From assembly GCF_027924405.1 (NCBI RefSeq), contig NZ_AP026978.1, forward strand, positions 4,836,001-4,900,000: a DNA stretch of 64,000 bases. Reading direction: 5' to 3'. A program made the position numbers and the translations under genes. Of the stretch, positions 34,997 through 45,991 are shown one piece after another; position 1 is the stretch's first letter, and each line of letters starts with the position of its first letter. The stretch comes from Nocardia sputorum. GTDB taxonomy: Bacteria > Actinomycetota > Actinomycetes > Mycobacteriales > Mycobacteriaceae. Under the pieces are notes generated by a model. It ran no database searches. It was not told the DNA's origin and saw only the letters and a program-made list of their open reading frames with translations.

Positions 34997-35719
34997 TCAC
35001 TTTACCGTGACCAGATTGGGACTCGACACATCGAACACCGTTCCGGGGCGCGTCAACAACGGCAACACCACCGCCGCCTTTCGTTCGGCGTCGTCGCTCC
35101 CGCCCCAGAGTACCGTGCGGCCGTCCTTCAGATTCAGCGAAATGTCCGAAAGGGACCGCGCCGCAACCTCACTCACCTGAACTGCCAGCGCAGGCGGCAC
35201 GATGGCGAGGATCGCGACCGCCGCCCTGGTCACCGGATCGGCGCCGCCGGGATGATCGGTGATCAACTTCGGCACGCCGATCGGCGCGGGCTCGACGGCG
35301 AATTCCACGCCGTCGGCGTCCAGCAGATGCGCGCCCTCCTGGCTGTCGTAGAACAACACCGCCGCACGCTCGACGACGGTCACCCGGATCGTGGACGGGA
35401 ATATCCGCTGCACCCGCGCCGTGCGCACCTTCGGAATGCTCGCCACCCGCCGGGCCATCGCATCGGTGTCGATCCGCAGAATCGAGCGGCCGGAAGGAAT
35501 TTCGAGCAGATCCCGCACTTGTTGCTCGGGCACCGCCACCGCCCCGTCGATCCGCACCGTGCGCACCGACAGCGCCGGGGTGAACCAGGCGATGGCGGCG
35601 ACCACTGCAAGGACGCACACGCCCAGCAATCCCCACAGGCGAATCCGGCGCCATTCGATCTCGCCGAACCGATCGCCCGCGCGACGCCCGGCCGCGCGCG
35701 CCGACCCGACTCCGCGCAC
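34997..35719 (-). CDS. ftsQ: Cell division protein FtsQ
   Basis: A 240-residue bitopic divisome protein: a short basic cytoplasmic part, one membrane helix (about 28-48), then the POTRA domain (about 50-120: LSVRTVRIDGAVAVPEQQVRDLL) and the FtsQ beta domain (VQRIFPSTIRVTVVERAAVLFY). It links early and late divisome proteins. The start is GTG 35719, six bases after the murC stop, with a GGGG run between. Confidence 0.93.
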   Translation of the reverse strand: MRGVGSARAAGRRAGDRFGEIEWRRIRLWGLLGVCVLAVVAAIAWFTPALSVRTVRIDGAVAVPEQQVRDLLEIPSGRSILRIDTDAMARRVASIPKVRTARVQRIFPSTIRVTVVERAAVLFYDSQEGAHLLDADGVEFAVEPAPIGVPKLITDHPGGADPVTRAAVAILAIVPPALAVQVSEVAARSLSDISLNLKDGRTVLWGGSDDAERKAAVVLPLLTRPGTVFDVSSPNLVTVK

Positions 35720-35725
35720 CCCCGG

Positions 35726-37249
35726 TCACCGTCCGTGCTGGGGACGCGCCCGTAATCCGTCGAGAATCTGGCTGCCGAGCATCGTCACGTCGCCCGCGCC
35801 CATGGTGATCACCACGTCGCCGGGCAACGCCAGCCCGGCGACCTGGCGCCCGACCCGCGACATATCCGGTTGGTAGTGCACCGGCTTCGTCACCGACTGC
35901 GCGACCAGCGCTCCGTTCACGCCCGGCAGCGGTTTCTCCCGCGCGCCGTAGACGTCGAGCACGACGACCTCGTCGGCCAGGCTCAGCGCGGCGCCGAAGT
36001 CCTGCGCGAAGGTCGCGGTCCGGCTGTAGAGGTGCGGCTGGAAGACCACGATCACCCGGCCCTGCCTGGAGCGGGCGCCGTCGCGGGCCTCCTGCTGGAC
36101 CAGTTCGGCGGCGGCGCCGAGCACGGCACGTACCTCGGTGGGATGGTGGGCGTAGTCGTCGAACACGCGCACGCCGTTCTCCCGCCCGGCGAACTGGAAC
36201 CGGCGGTGCACGCCGCCGAACCCTTCCAGGCCCTGGACGATCTCGCCCACGTCGGCACCGGTGGCCCGGGCCGCGAGCAGCGCCCCGAGCGCGTTGAGCG
36301 CCATGTGCCTGCCCGGCACCGACAGGCGCAGCGTGCGCGGCGCGGCCTCGTCGGCGAGCTGGAATTGCGCGAGGCCGCCGACGTCCCGCGGCTCCCAGCT
36401 GTGCAACCGGGCGCCCACCGGGACCGGCGCGTCCGCGAGGTCGCCGGAGCCGTAGCCGAGGACGCGCACGTTCCGCTCGGCCAAGCGCGCGCCGACCCGC
36501 TCGGCCAGCGCCCGCGAGCCCGGATCGTCCAGGCACACCACCAGCAGGCCGCCCGCGGCCAGCCGATCGGCGAAGTCGTCGAAGACCTGCACGTAGGCCT
36601 CGTCGGAGCCGAAGAAATCCAGGTGATCGGATTCGATGTTGGTGACCACGGCGACGTCCGGGTCGTACTGCAGCAGCGAGCCGTCGCTCTCGTCGGCCTC
36701 CGCCACGAAGATGTCGCCGGTGCCGTGATGCGCGTTGGTGCCCGCCTCGTTCAGCTCGCCACCCACCGCGAAGGACGGATCGAGCCCGCAGTGCTGCAAC
36801 GACACGATGAGCATCGAGGTGGTGGAGGTCTTGCCGTGCGTGCCGGAGACGAGCAGGGTGCGATGGCCCTGCATGAGCGAGGCCAGCACCGTGGGCCGCA
36901 ACAACACCGGGATCTCCCGGCGCGCGGCCTCGACCAGTTCCGGATTGGTCTTCGGGATGGCCGCGTACGTGGTGACCACCGCGGTCGGGCCGCCTGGGAG
37001 CAGGTCCAAGGCGGTGGCGTCGTGGCCGATCCGCACCTGCGCGCCCCGAGCGCGCAAGGCGAGCACGCCCCGGCTCTCCTTCGCGTCCGAGCCCGACACG
37101 GCGCCGCCGCGCGCCAGCAGGATCCGCGCGATGCCGGACATCCCGGCCCCGCCGATGCCGACCATGTGCACACGCTCCAGCTCCGGGGGCAGCCCGGTCC
37201 GTTCGGCGCCGGTGTCCGGGGCCACCCGGTCGGCGGTGGTGTCGCTCAT
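35726..37249 (-). CDS. murC: UDP-N-acetylmuramate-L-alanine ligase
   Basis: A 507-residue ATP-dependent ligase adding L-Ala to UDP-MurNAc in the cytoplasm. It has the N-terminal Rossmann motif [16 protein letters not shown], the ATP loop [12 protein letters not shown] (about 130-140), the central FGGVHRRF and the C-terminal domain with [10 protein letters not shown]. It starts at 37249, overlapping the murG stop (ATGA). The slightly long C-terminus is typical for actinobacteria. Confidence 0.96.
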   Translation of the reverse strand: MSDTTADRVAPDTGAERTGLPPELERVHMVGIGGAGMSGIARILLARGGAVSGSDAKESRGVLALRARGAQVRIGHDATALDLLPGGPTAVVTTYAAIPKTNPELVEAARREIPVLLRPTVLASLMQGHRTLLVSGTHGKTSTTSMLIVSLQHCGLDPSFAVGGELNEAGTNAHHGTGDIFVAEADESDGSLLQYDPDVAVVTNIESDHLDFFGSDEAYVQVFDDFADRLAAGGLLVVCLDDPGSRALAERVGARLAERNVRVLGYGSGDLADAPVPVGARLHSWEPRDVGGLAQFQLADEAAPRTLRLSVPGRHMALNALGALLAARATGADVGEIVQGLEGFGGVHRRFQFAGRENGVRVFDDYAHHPTEVRAVLGAAAELVQQEARDGARSRQGRVIVVFQPHLYSRTATFAQDFGAALSLADEVVVLDVYGAREKPLPGVNGALVAQSVTKPVHYQPDMSRVGRQVAGLALPGDVVITMGAGDVTMLGSQILDGLRARPQHGR

Positions 37250-38349
37250 CGGCGCGCCACCTCCATCGCGATCCGCGCCACCTCGTCGGCGGCGTCGCGG
37301 TGCCCGGCGCCTGCGGCGGCCCGGCCCATCTCGATCAGCCGTTCGGAGTCCATGAGCAGCGGAATCACCTCATCGATCACGTACTTCGGCGTCAACTCGG
37401 AATCGGGGACAATTCTGCCACCGCCCTGGCGCACCACGGGCCGGGCGTTGAGTTCCTGCTCCCCGTTGCCGTGCGGCAGCGGCACGTAGAACGCGGGCAG
37501 CCCGACCGCGGAGACCTCCGCGACGGTCATCGCGCCCGATCGGCAGACCACCGCGTCGGCGGCGGCGTAGGCGAGGTCCATCCGGGACAGATACGGCACC
37601 GCCACGTACCGGGCGCCGTCCCTCTCGGCCTGGTCCACCTCGAGGGTGTTCTTGGGGCCGTGCGCGTGCAACACCGAGATACCCGCGGCGGCGAGCTGCG
37701 CGGCGGCGCCGGAAACCGCCTCGTTCAGCGTCCGAGCACCCTGGGAACCACCGAAGACCAGCAGCACCGGCCCGTCGGCCGGGAGGCCGAAGTGCGCACG
37801 TGCCTCGGCGCGCAGCGCGGCGCGGTCCAGTGTGGTGATCGAGGCGCGCACCGGGATGCCCACCACCCGCGCGTCCGGCAGACCGGAGTCCGGGACCGCC
37901 GCGAGCACCCGCGCGGCGCGGCGAGCGCCGACCTTGTTCGCGATACCGGCCTTCGCGTTCGCCTCGTGCACCACCACCGGGACCGGGCGTCTGCGGCGCA
38001 GCACGCCGGCGCCCGCCGCCAGATACGCCGGAAGCGCCACGTAGCCGCCGAAACCGATGATCACGTCGGCCTCCACCGCATCGATGATCGCCCGGGTGGC
38101 GGCCACCGAGGCCCGCACCCGGCCGGGCAACCGCAGCAGATCGGCGGTGGGTTTGCGGGGCAACGGGACCGGAGGGATGAGCTCGAGCGGATAGCCGCGT
38201 TCCGGGACCAAGCGGGTCTCCAGGCCGCGTTCGGTGCCCAGTGCCGTCACTCGGATGCCATCGTCGAGCCGCCGCAACGCGTCGGCCACCGCCAGCGCCG
38301 GTTCGATGTGGCCCGCCGTGCCGCCGCCCGCGACGATTACCGAGATCAC
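37246..38349 (-). CDS. murG: Lipid II synthase MurG
   Basis: A 367-residue peripheral membrane glycosyltransferase adding GlcNAc from UDP-GlcNAc to lipid I. Signatures are [20 protein letters not shown] at the N-terminus, [29 protein letters not shown], and the UDP-GlcNAc site [15 protein letters not shown] and [24 protein letters not shown] 38349 is chosen: GGGGAAG lies seven bases upstream and it overlaps the ftsW stop (GTGA). Confidence 0.96.
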   Translation of the reverse strand: MISVIVAGGGTAGHIEPALAVADALRRLDDGIRVTALGTERGLETRLVPERGYPLELIPPVPLPRKPTADLLRLPGRVRASVAATRAIIDAVEADVIIGFGGYVALPAYLAAGAGVLRRRRPVPVVVHEANAKAGIANKVGARRAARVLAAVPDSGLPDARVVGIPVRASITTLDRAALRAEARAHFGLPADGPVLLVFGGSQGARTLNEAVSGAAAQLAAAGISVLHAHGPKNTLEVDQAERDGARYVAVPYLSRMDLAYAAADAVVCRSGAMTVAEVSAVGLPAFYVPLPHGNGEQELNARPVVRQGGGRIVPDSELTPKYVIDEVIPLLMDSERLIEMGRAAAGAGHRDAADEVARIAMEVARR

Positions 38350-39851
38350 CTGGATCTTCCCCGTTCTCTTGCGTGATTGACCGGATAGCTGGGTTCCCAA
38401 GCCCGGGTGGCGCGCGCCGAGCTGGTGCCGCGGCTCTCCGGCGAGCGGCGCCGCGCCGGTTCCGCGCCGAACCGGCCGCCCCGCCCCCGCGGGAGCGCCG
38501 ACGGTCCGCGGTCGGCCTGCCGCGGCGCCCGGCCGCGGCGGGCCGCGCTCGCCCGAGCCGGGGCGTACACCTCGGGTTTGGGCAACCGCAACAGCCTACT
38601 GAAACGGCCGTCCTGTCCGGCGTGCAGCGCCGCGACGGCCTCCGGCTCGTGTCGCGCGGCATTGGCGATGAGCCCGAACATGAGCAGGGTGATCGCGAGC
38701 GACGAGCCACCGGCCGACACCAAGGGCAGCTGCAACCCGGTGACCGGCAGCAGACCTACCACGTACCCGATGTTGATCATGGCTTGTCCGGCGATCCACG
38801 TCGTCGCGGAGGCGGTCAGCAATTGCAGGAACGGATCAGCCGACCGGGCGGCGATGCGCAGTCCGGTGTAGACGAACAACGCGAACAGCCCCAGCACCAG
38901 CGCGCAGCCCAGGAAGCCCAGCTCTTCGCCGATGATCGCGAAGATGAAGTCGTTGTGCGCGTTCGGCAGGTAGCTCCACTTGGCTCGGCTCTGTCCCAGC
39001 CCTCTGCCCCAGATCCCCCCGTCGGCAAGCGAATACAGGGCTTGTCGCGCTTGGTAATTGTCGCCCTGCGGATCGGAGCCCGGATTGAAGAAGGACCGGA
39101 CCCGATTCGACCGATAACCGGCCGACATCGCGAGCACGCCCGCGGCCACCACACCGGAGATCGCGATCGTCACGAACAGCCGCACCGGCAGACCGCCGAA
39201 CCACAGCAGGGCGCCGAGGATGATGCCCACCGCGACCGTGGTGCTGAGATTCGGCTGGACCACGATCAGCAGGCACACCAGCACGCCCGCCGGGACGAGC
39301 GGCACCAGGATGTCCCGCAGACTCGAACCGATCGCGCGCCGGGAGACCAGCAGGTGCGCGCCCCAGACGATCAAGGTCACCTTCACGACCTCCGACGGCT
39401 GCACCGAGACGGGGCCGAAGATCAACCAGCGACGCGCACCCTGCACCTGCGTGCCGATCCCCGGGATGAGCACCAGGACCAGCGCCAGCACCGACATCGC
39501 GAACAGCGGGAACGACGCCTGGCGCAGCAGGCGCAGCGGAACCCGCAGGGCCAGGTAGAACAGGACGGCGCCGATCGCCGCGAACAACGTCTGCTGGATG
39601 AACAGGGAGTACGCCGACCCGCCCTCCGCGTACTCAACGACTCCGGATGCCGACAGGACCATGACCAATCCGAGCGCCGTCAGCAGCGTGGCGATCGTCA
39701 CGACCAGATGGAACGACGCGAGCGGCCGCGCCAGCCACGACGCGGGACCTCGTCCCGCCCCGCCGACGCGCGGCGCTTGCGGGCCGGCTTTTCGCGCGGC
39801 CGAGGTCCGGGCCGCCCTACCGGTCCAACGCCTGCCGTTACCCGAAGTCAC
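38346..39851 (-). CDS. ftsW: Septal peptidoglycan polymerase FtsW (SEDS family)
   Basis: A 501-residue, ten-helix SEDS glycosyltransferase polymerising lipid II with FtsI. Conserved stretches are [72 protein letters not shown] and [11 protein letters not shown] basic N-terminal tail of about 40 residues and a C-terminal tail of about 80 Arg/Pro-rich residues are cytoplasmic, as in mycobacteria. GTG 39851 has GGGAG eight bases upstream. It is separated from murD by 151 bases, the only loose junction of the mur segment. Confidence 0.95.
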   Translation of the reverse strand: MTSGNGRRWTGRAARTSAARKAGPQAPRVGGAGRGPASWLARPLASFHLVVTIATLLTALGLVMVLSASGVVEYAEGGSAYSLFIQQTLFAAIGAVLFYLALRVPLRLLRQASFPLFAMSVLALVLVLIPGIGTQVQGARRWLIFGPVSVQPSEVVKVTLIVWGAHLLVSRRAIGSSLRDILVPLVPAGVLVCLLIVVQPNLSTTVAVGIILGALLWFGGLPVRLFVTIAISGVVAAGVLAMSAGYRSNRVRSFFNPGSDPQGDNYQARQALYSLADGGIWGRGLGQSRAKWSYLPNAHNDFIFAIIGEELGFLGCALVLGLFALFVYTGLRIAARSADPFLQLLTASATTWIAGQAMINIGYVVGLLPVTGLQLPLVSAGGSSLAITLLMFGLIANAARHEPEAVAALHAGQDGRFSRLLRLPKPEVYAPARASAARRGRAPRQADRGPSALPRGRGGRFGAEPARRRSPESRGTSSARATRAWEPSYPVNHARERGRSR

Positions 39852-40002
39852 GAAACGTTCTCCCGCCCTGCCCTCTGTCGTCGCTCTCGGAGGGCGTCCT
39901 GGCCGCGGCGACGGCGTGCACCGGTGTGGCTGCCGTCCGATCCCGGGGAGATGACTGGGCCGACCGGGGCGGGCCGCCACACCGCCCCGCCCCGGTCGGC
40001 AG

Positions 40003-41511
40003 TCACCGCAAACCCCCGGCGTCGGTGGTCCCCAGGTCACCGTCTTCCAGGGCGTGCACCGCCGCGGCGAAGCTGCGGCCCCGATGGGTGTAATCCTCGA
40101 ACATGTCCAGCGACGCGGCGGCGGGGGCCAGCAGCACGGTGTCGCCGCGGCGGGCGAAACCGGCGGCCGCCCGCACCGCACGCGCCATGACCGCGTCGGC
40201 CGCGGCGGCTCTCGACGCTTCGTCACCCATCCGTGCATCGTCTCCCGCGATCAGCTCCACCACGGGGACCTCGGGCGCGTGTCGCGCCAGCGCCGCCGCG
40301 ATCACCGGCGCGTCCGCGCCGAGCAGCACCGCGGCGACCAGCCGGTCGGCGACCTCCTCGACGAGGTCCTCGACGTGCGCGCCCTTGAGCTGGCCACCGG
40401 CCACCCAGACCACCTGCTGATGCGCCAGGATCGATGAACGCGCGGCGTGCGGATTGGTGGCCTTGGAGTCGTCGACGAACTCGACGCCGGCCAGCTCGCG
40501 CACGAACGCCGACCGGTGCGGGCCCACCTTGTGCTCGATCAACCCTTCCCGGACGAACTGCGGCGCCACATCGATCGCCCTGGTCAACGCGGACGCGGCG
40601 AGCGCGTCGGCGACCCCGGCGGGGCCGGGCGGGCTGATGTCGCCGACCTCGGCGAGGATGGCGGCCTTGGTGAACGCGCGGTCGAGCAGTTTGCCGTCCA
40701 CGACGCCGAGTTCGCCGTCGGCGGGCACACCGACGCGGAAACCCACGGTCCGGCGTGCCTTGGACTTGCGGCCCAGCGAGGCCGCGACCGGATCGTCCAG
40801 ACCGACCACGCCGACCCGGCCGACCAGCGCCCTGGCCTTGGCCGCGGCGTAGGCGTCCAGGCCGCCGTGCCAATCGAGGTGATCCTCGGCCACGTTGAGC
40901 ACGACCCCGGCCTCCGGGCGCACCGACGGCGCCCAGTGCAGCTGGAACGACGACAGCTCCACCGCGAGCACCTGCGGACCGGGGTTGCGCCGCAGGGCGT
41001 CCAGGATGGGAAGGCCGATGTTGCCGCAGGCGACGCTGGCGATGCCCGCGGCGCGCAGGATCGCGTGGGTCATCTGGGTCGTGGTGGTCTTGCCGTTGGT
41101 GCCGGTGACGACCAGCCATTTGCGGACCGGACCGTAGATCCTGGCCTGGTCGACCCACCAGGCGAACTCCACGTCGCCCCACACCGGCGTGCCCTCGGCC
41201 ACCGCCGACGCCAGCACCGGCGAGTCCGGCCGCCAGCCCGGGCTGGTGATCACCAGCGCGAACCGGCTCCAGTCCGTGTTCTCCAGCTCCGTGGTGGTGG
41301 CCACGTCGAGCCCGAGCCCGGCCGCCTCGGCCAGGGCGGCGGCGCCGCCGTCGGTGACCACCGGGCGCGCGCCGATGTCGAGCAGCGGTTCGACCAGCGA
41401 GCGTCCCGACACTCCCCAGCCGGCGACCAGGACGTCGCGGCCGCGCAGGAATTCCAGCATCGGCCCCGGTGAGCGCAGGGCGCGCGGCGAATGTTCGACC
41501 ATCTCGCTCAC
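40003..41511 (-). CDS. murD: UDP-MurNAc-L-alanine-D-glutamate ligase
   Basis: A 502-residue ligase adding D-Glu to UDP-MurNAc-L-Ala. N-terminal domain [21 protein letters not shown] loop [18 protein letters not shown] (about 122-139); [12 protein letters not shown]; and C-terminal [15 protein letters not shown] with [13 protein letters not shown] 41511 overlaps the mraY stop (GTGA), and no Shine-Dalgarno is needed if coupled. Confidence 0.96.
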   Translation of the reverse strand: MSEMVEHSPRALRSPGPMLEFLRGRDVLVAGWGVSGRSLVEPLLDIGARPVVTDGGAAALAEAAGLGLDVATTTELENTDWSRFALVITSPGWRPDSPVLASAVAEGTPVWGDVEFAWWVDQARIYGPVRKWLVVTGTNGKTTTTQMTHAILRAAGIASVACGNIGLPILDALRRNPGPQVLAVELSSFQLHWAPSVRPEAGVVLNVAEDHLDWHGGLDAYAAAKARALVGRVGVVGLDDPVAASLGRKSKARRTVGFRVGVPADGELGVVDGKLLDRAFTKAAILAEVGDISPPGPAGVADALAASALTRAIDVAPQFVREGLIEHKVGPHRSAFVRELAGVEFVDDSKATNPHAARSSILAHQQVVWVAGGQLKGAHVEDLVEEVADRLVAAVLLGADAPVIAAALARHAPEVPVVELIAGDDARMGDEASRAAAADAVMARAVRAAAGFARRGDTVLLAPAAASLDMFEDYTHRGRSFAAAVHALEDGDLGTTDAGGLR

Positions 41512-42584
41512 CCGACCGCGGAGAGGTATTCGCTGTAGAACAGCCCGAGCCCGACGGCGGACGCCATCGCGGCCAGCAGCCAGAACCTGATGATCACCGT
41601 CGTCTCGGCCCACTTGCTGAGTTCGAAGTGATGGTGGAACGGCGCCATCTTGAACAACCGGTTGCGCGTCGTGCGGAAGACCGCGACCTGCAACACCACC
41701 GACGCGGTCTCGGCGACGAACAGCGCGCCGATCACGATCATCAGCAGTTCGGTCCGGGTGGTGATGGACAGGCCCGCCAGCAGGCCGCCGAGCGCGAGCG
41801 AACCGGTGTCGCCCATGAAGATCTTGGCCGGGGCGGCGTTCCACCACAGGAACCCGACGCACGCCGCCGCGCCCGCGGCGCAGACCAGCGCGAGGTCCAG
41901 CGGATCGCGCACGTTGTAGCAGCCGGTCTCGGGCTTGGTCTCGCAGGCGTGGTAGTACTGCCAGAACGTGATGATCACGTATCCGCCCAGCACCAGGCTC
42001 ATCGATCCGGCGGCCAGCCCGTCGAGTCCGTCGGTGAGGTTCACCGCGTTGGACCAGGCGACCACCACGAAGCAGACGAACACCAGGAACACGACCACGC
42101 CCATGGTGACCGTGCTGATGTCGCGCACGTAGGACAGGTGCCTGCTGGCGGGGGTCAACCCGCTCCCGCCGCGGAACTGCAGTGCGAGAAAGCCGAAGAT
42201 CACGGCCGCGGACAGCTGGCCGATGTACTTGCCCGCCGCGGTCAGGCCCAGGTTGCGTTGCTTGCGGATTTTGATGAAGTCGTCGACGAAACCCACCGCG
42301 CCCAGAGCCGTGGCCAGTCCGAGCACCAGCAACGCGGACGCCGACGGACCGTCGGCGTCGTAGCCGATGCCGATCAGATGGGAGCCGAGGTAACCGGCCC
42401 ACATGCCGACCAGGATGGCGACGCCGCCCATCGTGGGTGTACCGCGCTTGGCCTGGTGGCTGGCGGGTCCGTCGACCCGGATCTCCTGCCCGAAGCCCTG
42501 CTTGGCGAACAACCGGATCAGCAGCGGGGTGAGCAGGATCGAGACCGTCAGCGCGATCGCCGCGGCGAAGAGAATCTGCCTCAT
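41508..42584 (-). CDS. mraY: Phospho-MurNAc-pentapeptide transferase
   Basis: A 358-residue, ten-helix membrane enzyme that makes lipid I from UDP-MurNAc-pentapeptide and undecaprenyl phosphate. Catalytic Asp positions are in [18 protein letters not shown], then [14 protein letters not shown] and [27 protein letters not shown] is the classical His-rich loop. ATG 42584 overlaps the murF stop (ATGA) and follows GGAGG. Confidence 0.97.
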   Translation of the reverse strand: MRQILFAAAIALTVSILLTPLLIRLFAKQGFGQEIRVDGPASHQAKRGTPTMGGVAILVGMWAGYLGSHLIGIGYDADGPSASALLVLGLATALGAVGFVDDFIKIRKQRNLGLTAAGKYIGQLSAAVIFGFLALQFRGGSGLTPASRHLSYVRDISTVTMGVVVFLVFVCFVVVAWSNAVNLTDGLDGLAAGSMSLVLGGYVIITFWQYYHACETKPETGCYNVRDPLDLALVCAAGAAACVGFLWWNAAPAKIFMGDTGSLALGGLLAGLSITTRTELLMIVIGALFVAETASVVLQVAVFRTTRNRLFKMAPFHHHFELSKWAETTVIIRFWLLAAMASAVGLGLFYSEYLSAVG

Positions 42585-44110
42585 CCTGCTGCCTCCGTGT
42601 CCTGTCCCACCCCGCTGTTCGCCGCGCCGCCGCGTGCGGCCGGGTCGGTCAGATGCTCGGCGACCGCCCACAAGCCGACCGACTTCGATGCCTTCACCAG
42701 CACCACGTCGCCGGGCGCGACTTCCCGTTCGAGCAGCGCGATCGCCGCGTCGATGTCCGGTACCAGGACCGATTCCTCACCCCATGACCCTTCCATCACC
42801 GCGCCCTGGTGCAGCGCGCGGGCGGGCCGCCCGGTGCCGACGACGACCACCCGGCTGACGTCCAACCGCACCGCGAGCCGCCCGATGGCGTCGTGCTCGA
42901 TGACGGATTCCTCGCCGAGTTCGGCCATTTCGCCGAGCACCGCCCAGCTGCGCCGCGGCGACTCGCCCGCGCGCGCCATACTCACCAGCGCCTTGAGCGC
43001 GGCGCGGACCGAATCCGGATTCGCGTTGTAGGAGTCGTTGACGACGGTGACGCCGTCCGCGGTTGTCCGTACGTCCATCCGGCGCGCGGACGCGGCGCGC
43101 GCACCCGACAGCGCCGCGATGACGGTGTCCAGATCGGCGCCGCACTCCAGCGCGACCGCGATGGCCGACAGCGCGTTGCCGACCTGGTGCTCGCCGTGCA
43201 CGGCCAGGCGCACCGGCGCGCTGCCCGCGGGGGTGTGCACCGTGAACGCGGCCCTGGCCTGGTCGTCGAGCCGGATATCGGTGGCCCGCACGTCGGCGGT
43301 CGCGGCTTGCCCGACGGTCACCACCCGCGCCGACGTCCGCGCGGCCATCGCGGCGACCTGCGGATCGTCGGCGTTGAGCACGGCGAGCCCGGTGGGCGGC
43401 AACGCCTCGACCAGCTCGCCCTTGGTCTTCGCGATGGCCTCGCGGCTGCCGAACTCGCCGAGATGCGCGGTGCCCACGTTGAGCACCACGCCGATGCCCG
43501 GGGGCGCCACCTCGGCCAGCGCGGCGATGTGCCCTGGTCCGCGCGCGGACAGCTCCAGCACCAGGAACCGGGTGCCCGCGTCGGCGCGCAACGCCGTCCA
43601 CGGGTGCCCGAGTTCGTTGTTGAACGATCCCGGCGGGGCCACCACCGTGCCCAGCGGCGCCAGAACGGCGGCCAGCAGGTCCTTGGTGGAGGTCTTGCCG
43701 GACGAGCCGGTGACGCCGACGACGGTGAGCCCGCCCGCGGCGACGAGACGCGACACGCTGGCGCGGGCCAGCGCGGCGAGCGCGGTCAGCACCGCGGCGC
43801 CGGAACCATCCGAATCATGGCTGAGCGCAACCGACTTCGACGGTACGGCGCCGCGGGTGGGGGTGACCACGATGGCGGGCACGCCGACCGGGCGCGCCGC
43901 GAGCACCGCCACCGCACCCGCGGCGATCGCCGCGCCCGCGTAGTCGTGACCGTCGGAGCGCTCGCCCGGCAGCGCCAGGAACAGGTCGCCGGAACCGATT
44001 CGGCGCGAATCGAATTCGACCGCGCCGGTCACTCGCACCTCCGGGTCTGCGACGTCGTGCAGCGTGCCGCCGACGACCTCCGCGATCTCCCGCAGTGTCA
44101 TCTCGATCAT
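42581..44110 (-). CDS. murF: UDP-MurNAc-tripeptide-D-alanyl-D-alanine ligase
   Basis: A 509-residue ligase adding D-Ala-D-Ala to UDP-MurNAc tripeptide. N-terminal domain [13 protein letters not shown] with [18 protein letters not shown] loop [18 protein letters not shown] (about 133-150); [13 protein letters not shown] region; [15 protein letters not shown]. Its ATG overlaps the murE stop (ATGA). Confidence 0.97.
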   Translation of the reverse strand: MIEMTLREIAEVVGGTLHDVADPEVRVTGAVEFDSRRIGSGDLFLALPGERSDGHDYAGAAIAAGAVAVLAARPVGVPAIVVTPTRGAVPSKSVALSHDSDGSGAAVLTALAALARASVSRLVAAGGLTVVGVTGSSGKTSTKDLLAAVLAPLGTVVAPPGSFNNELGHPWTALRADAGTRFLVLELSARGPGHIAALAEVAPPGIGVVLNVGTAHLGEFGSREAIAKTKGELVEALPPTGLAVLNADDPQVAAMAARTSARVVTVGQAATADVRATDIRLDDQARAAFTVHTPAGSAPVRLAVHGEHQVGNALSAIAVALECGADLDTVIAALSGARAASARRMDVRTTADGVTVVNDSYNANPDSVRAALKALVSMARAGESPRRSWAVLGEMAELGEESVIEHDAIGRLAVRLDVSRVVVVGTGRPARALHQGAVMEGSWGEESVLVPDIDAAIALLEREVAPGDVVLVKASKSVGLWAVAEHLTDPAARGGAANSGVGQDTEAAG

Positions 44111-45690
44111 GAAACCGTCAAGTCCTCCGCGTGGTTACCTTGCGGACTGCGTCTTTCCAATGCGGCCGCGAGTACGTCGCGGTCGTCGAAGGGGTGCTTC
44201 ACGCCCTGGATCTCCTGCCCTGCCTCATGTCCTTTGCCCGCGATCAGCACCACGTCACCGGGGCGCGCCCACGCCACCGCCGCCGCGATGGCTTCCGCTC
44301 GGTCACCGATCTCCCGCACCTCGCCGCGCTCGGCCTCCGGGACCGCCAGCGCACCGGAGCGCACGGCGGCGCGAATGGCCGCCGGGTCCTCGGTGCGCGG
44401 ATTGTCGTCGGTGATGACCAGCAGGTCGGCGCCGCGCGCGCTCACGGCGCCCATCAGCGGCCGCTTCGCCGCGTCCCGGTCACCGCCCGCGCCGACCACC
44501 ACCGCGAGCCGTCCCGCGGTGTCCGCCGCGAGATGCCCGCGCAGCGTGGCGATCACGGACTCCAGCGCCGCGGGCTTGTGCGCGTAGTCGACGATCGCCA
44601 GGAAGTCCTGTCCGCGCTCCACCCGCTGCATCCGGCCGGGCACGTCCACGGTCGCCAGCGCGGGCGCCGCGACCGACGGCTCGACGCCCGCCGCCGCGCA
44701 CACCGCCACCGCCAGCAGGCCGTTGGCGACGTTGTAGTGGCCGGGGAGCCGCAGCCGCACCGGGATCTCCCCGTGCGGACCCGCAGCGGTGAAGTCTTGC
44801 TCGCCGCCGTGCGCCGCCACCGGGCCGGTGACGCTCCAGGCGGCGGTCCGGGTGGTCGCCACCGTGACGGGGTTCGGCAGACCGGCGGCCAGCCGCTGCC
44901 CCCACTCGTCGTCCACGCAGACCACGGCGGTGCGCGCCGCGACCGGCGAATCAGGTTCGAACAGCTTGCGTTTGGCGGCGAAGTAGTCCTCGAAGTCGGC
45001 GTGGAAGTCGAGGTGGTCCTGGGAGAGGTTGGTGAACGCGCCCACCGCGAACCGCACCCCGTCCACCCGGCCCAGCGTCAGCGCGTGGCTGGACACCTCC
45101 ATCACCACCGCGTCCACGCCCTGCTCGACCATCAGCGCGAACATCGCGTGCAACTGCGGCGCCTCGGGCGTGGTCAGCGCGCTCGGCACCCGCCTGCCGC
45201 CGATCCTGGTCTCGATGGTGCCGATCAGCGCGGTGGACAGCCCCGCCGCGGCCAGGCCCGCCTCCACCAGATAGGAGGTCGTGGTCTTCCCCGAGGTGCC
45301 GGTGATTCCCACGATGCGCAGCCGCTCCGACGGATTGCCGTAGATCGTCGCCGACAGCTCGCCCAGCACCGCTCTCGGGTTCTCCCGCACCAGCACCGGC
45401 ACGTCCAGCGGACCGGCCAGCTCCGCGCCCGCCGCGTCGGTCAGCACCGCGACCGCGCCCTGGGCCACCGCGTCCCGCGCGAAGCGCGCACCGTGCGCGC
45501 GGGCGCCGGGCAGCGCGGCGAACAGGTCACCGGGCAGCACGGCGTTCGAGCGCTGCTCGATGCCGGTGACCGACACGCCGCGCACAGCCGATTCGGGACT
45601 CGTCGCGGCGCCGATGACGGCGGCCAGCGACGCCAGCGGCGTTGACGGCGAATGCTCTGGCCGCAATGCGCGCGGTTGACCGGACTGCAC
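44107..45690 (-). CDS. murE: UDP-MurNAc-dipeptide-meso-DAP ligase
   Basis: A 527-residue ligase adding the third stem-peptide residue. The ATP loop is [30 protein letters not shown] and [10 protein letters not shown] follow. The substrate box DNPRTEDP is the signature for meso-diaminopimelate rather than lysine, as expected for Nocardia walls. The start is GTG 45690, with AGGAG ten bases upstream. A 301-base gap precedes it, so a secondary promoter is possible. Confidence 0.97.
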   Translation of the reverse strand: MQSGQPRALRPEHSPSTPLASLAAVIGAATSPESAVRGVSVTGIEQRSNAVLPGDLFAALPGARAHGARFARDAVAQGAVAVLTDAAGAELAGPLDVPVLVRENPRAVLGELSATIYGNPSERLRIVGITGTSGKTTTSYLVEAGLAAAGLSTALIGTIETRIGGRRVPSALTTPEAPQLHAMFALMVEQGVDAVVMEVSSHALTLGRVDGVRFAVGAFTNLSQDHLDFHADFEDYFAAKRKLFEPDSPVAARTAVVCVDDEWGQRLAAGLPNPVTVATTRTAAWSVTGPVAAHGGEQDFTAAGPHGEIPVRLRLPGHYNVANGLLAVAVCAAAGVEPSVAAPALATVDVPGRMQRVERGQDFLAIVDYAHKPAALESVIATLRGHLAADTAGRLAVVVGAGGDRDAAKRPLMGAVSARGADLLVITDDNPRTEDPAAIRAAVRSGALAVPEAERGEVREIGDRAEAIAAAVAWARPGDVVLIAGKGHEAGQEIQGVKHPFDDRDVLAAALERRSPQGNHAEDLTVS

Positions 45691-45991
45691 AGAAACCAGG
45701 CTCCTTTCGGGGGCGGCGATCGACGTGTCAGGTTACCGGCGACCGGTCACGGCGGGACCATGCGCCCCATCGCAAGGCCGGGGAGGTCGCCCACCGCACC
45801 CTACGGGTTCGCCCGCCCGCTCCGGACCGCGCCACGCGGCATCCGCACGCCACCGCTCGAGGACGCGAGGCGCACGGCGGGCCGCCACGCGTCTTCGCCC
45901 CCCGAATACCGCACTCACCTGCAATTTCCTCCGCACAGATCCGATGTTCGCTACCGATCGCAGCCCCGGCACGCCGGGCGGGACAGCTCGC
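45691..45991. other. ftsI-murE intergenic gap
   Basis: 301 bases between the ftsI stop and the murE start. It contains the possible small frame at 45733-45918 and no other recognisable signal. Confidence 0.4.
45733..45918 (-). CDS. Possible small Arg-rich ORF between ftsI and murE
   Basis: A GTG at 45918 preceded nine bases upstream by GGAGG opens a 61-codon frame ending 42 bases before murE. The product is very rich in Arg, Gly and Pro, without a recognisable domain, so it may be fortuitous. The strong Shine-Dalgarno is the only positive sign; it could instead initiate a short leader affecting murE. Confidence 0.2.
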   Translation of the reverse strand: MSAVFGGRRRVAARRAPRVLERWRADAAWRGPERAGEPVGCGGRPPRPCDGAHGPAVTGRR

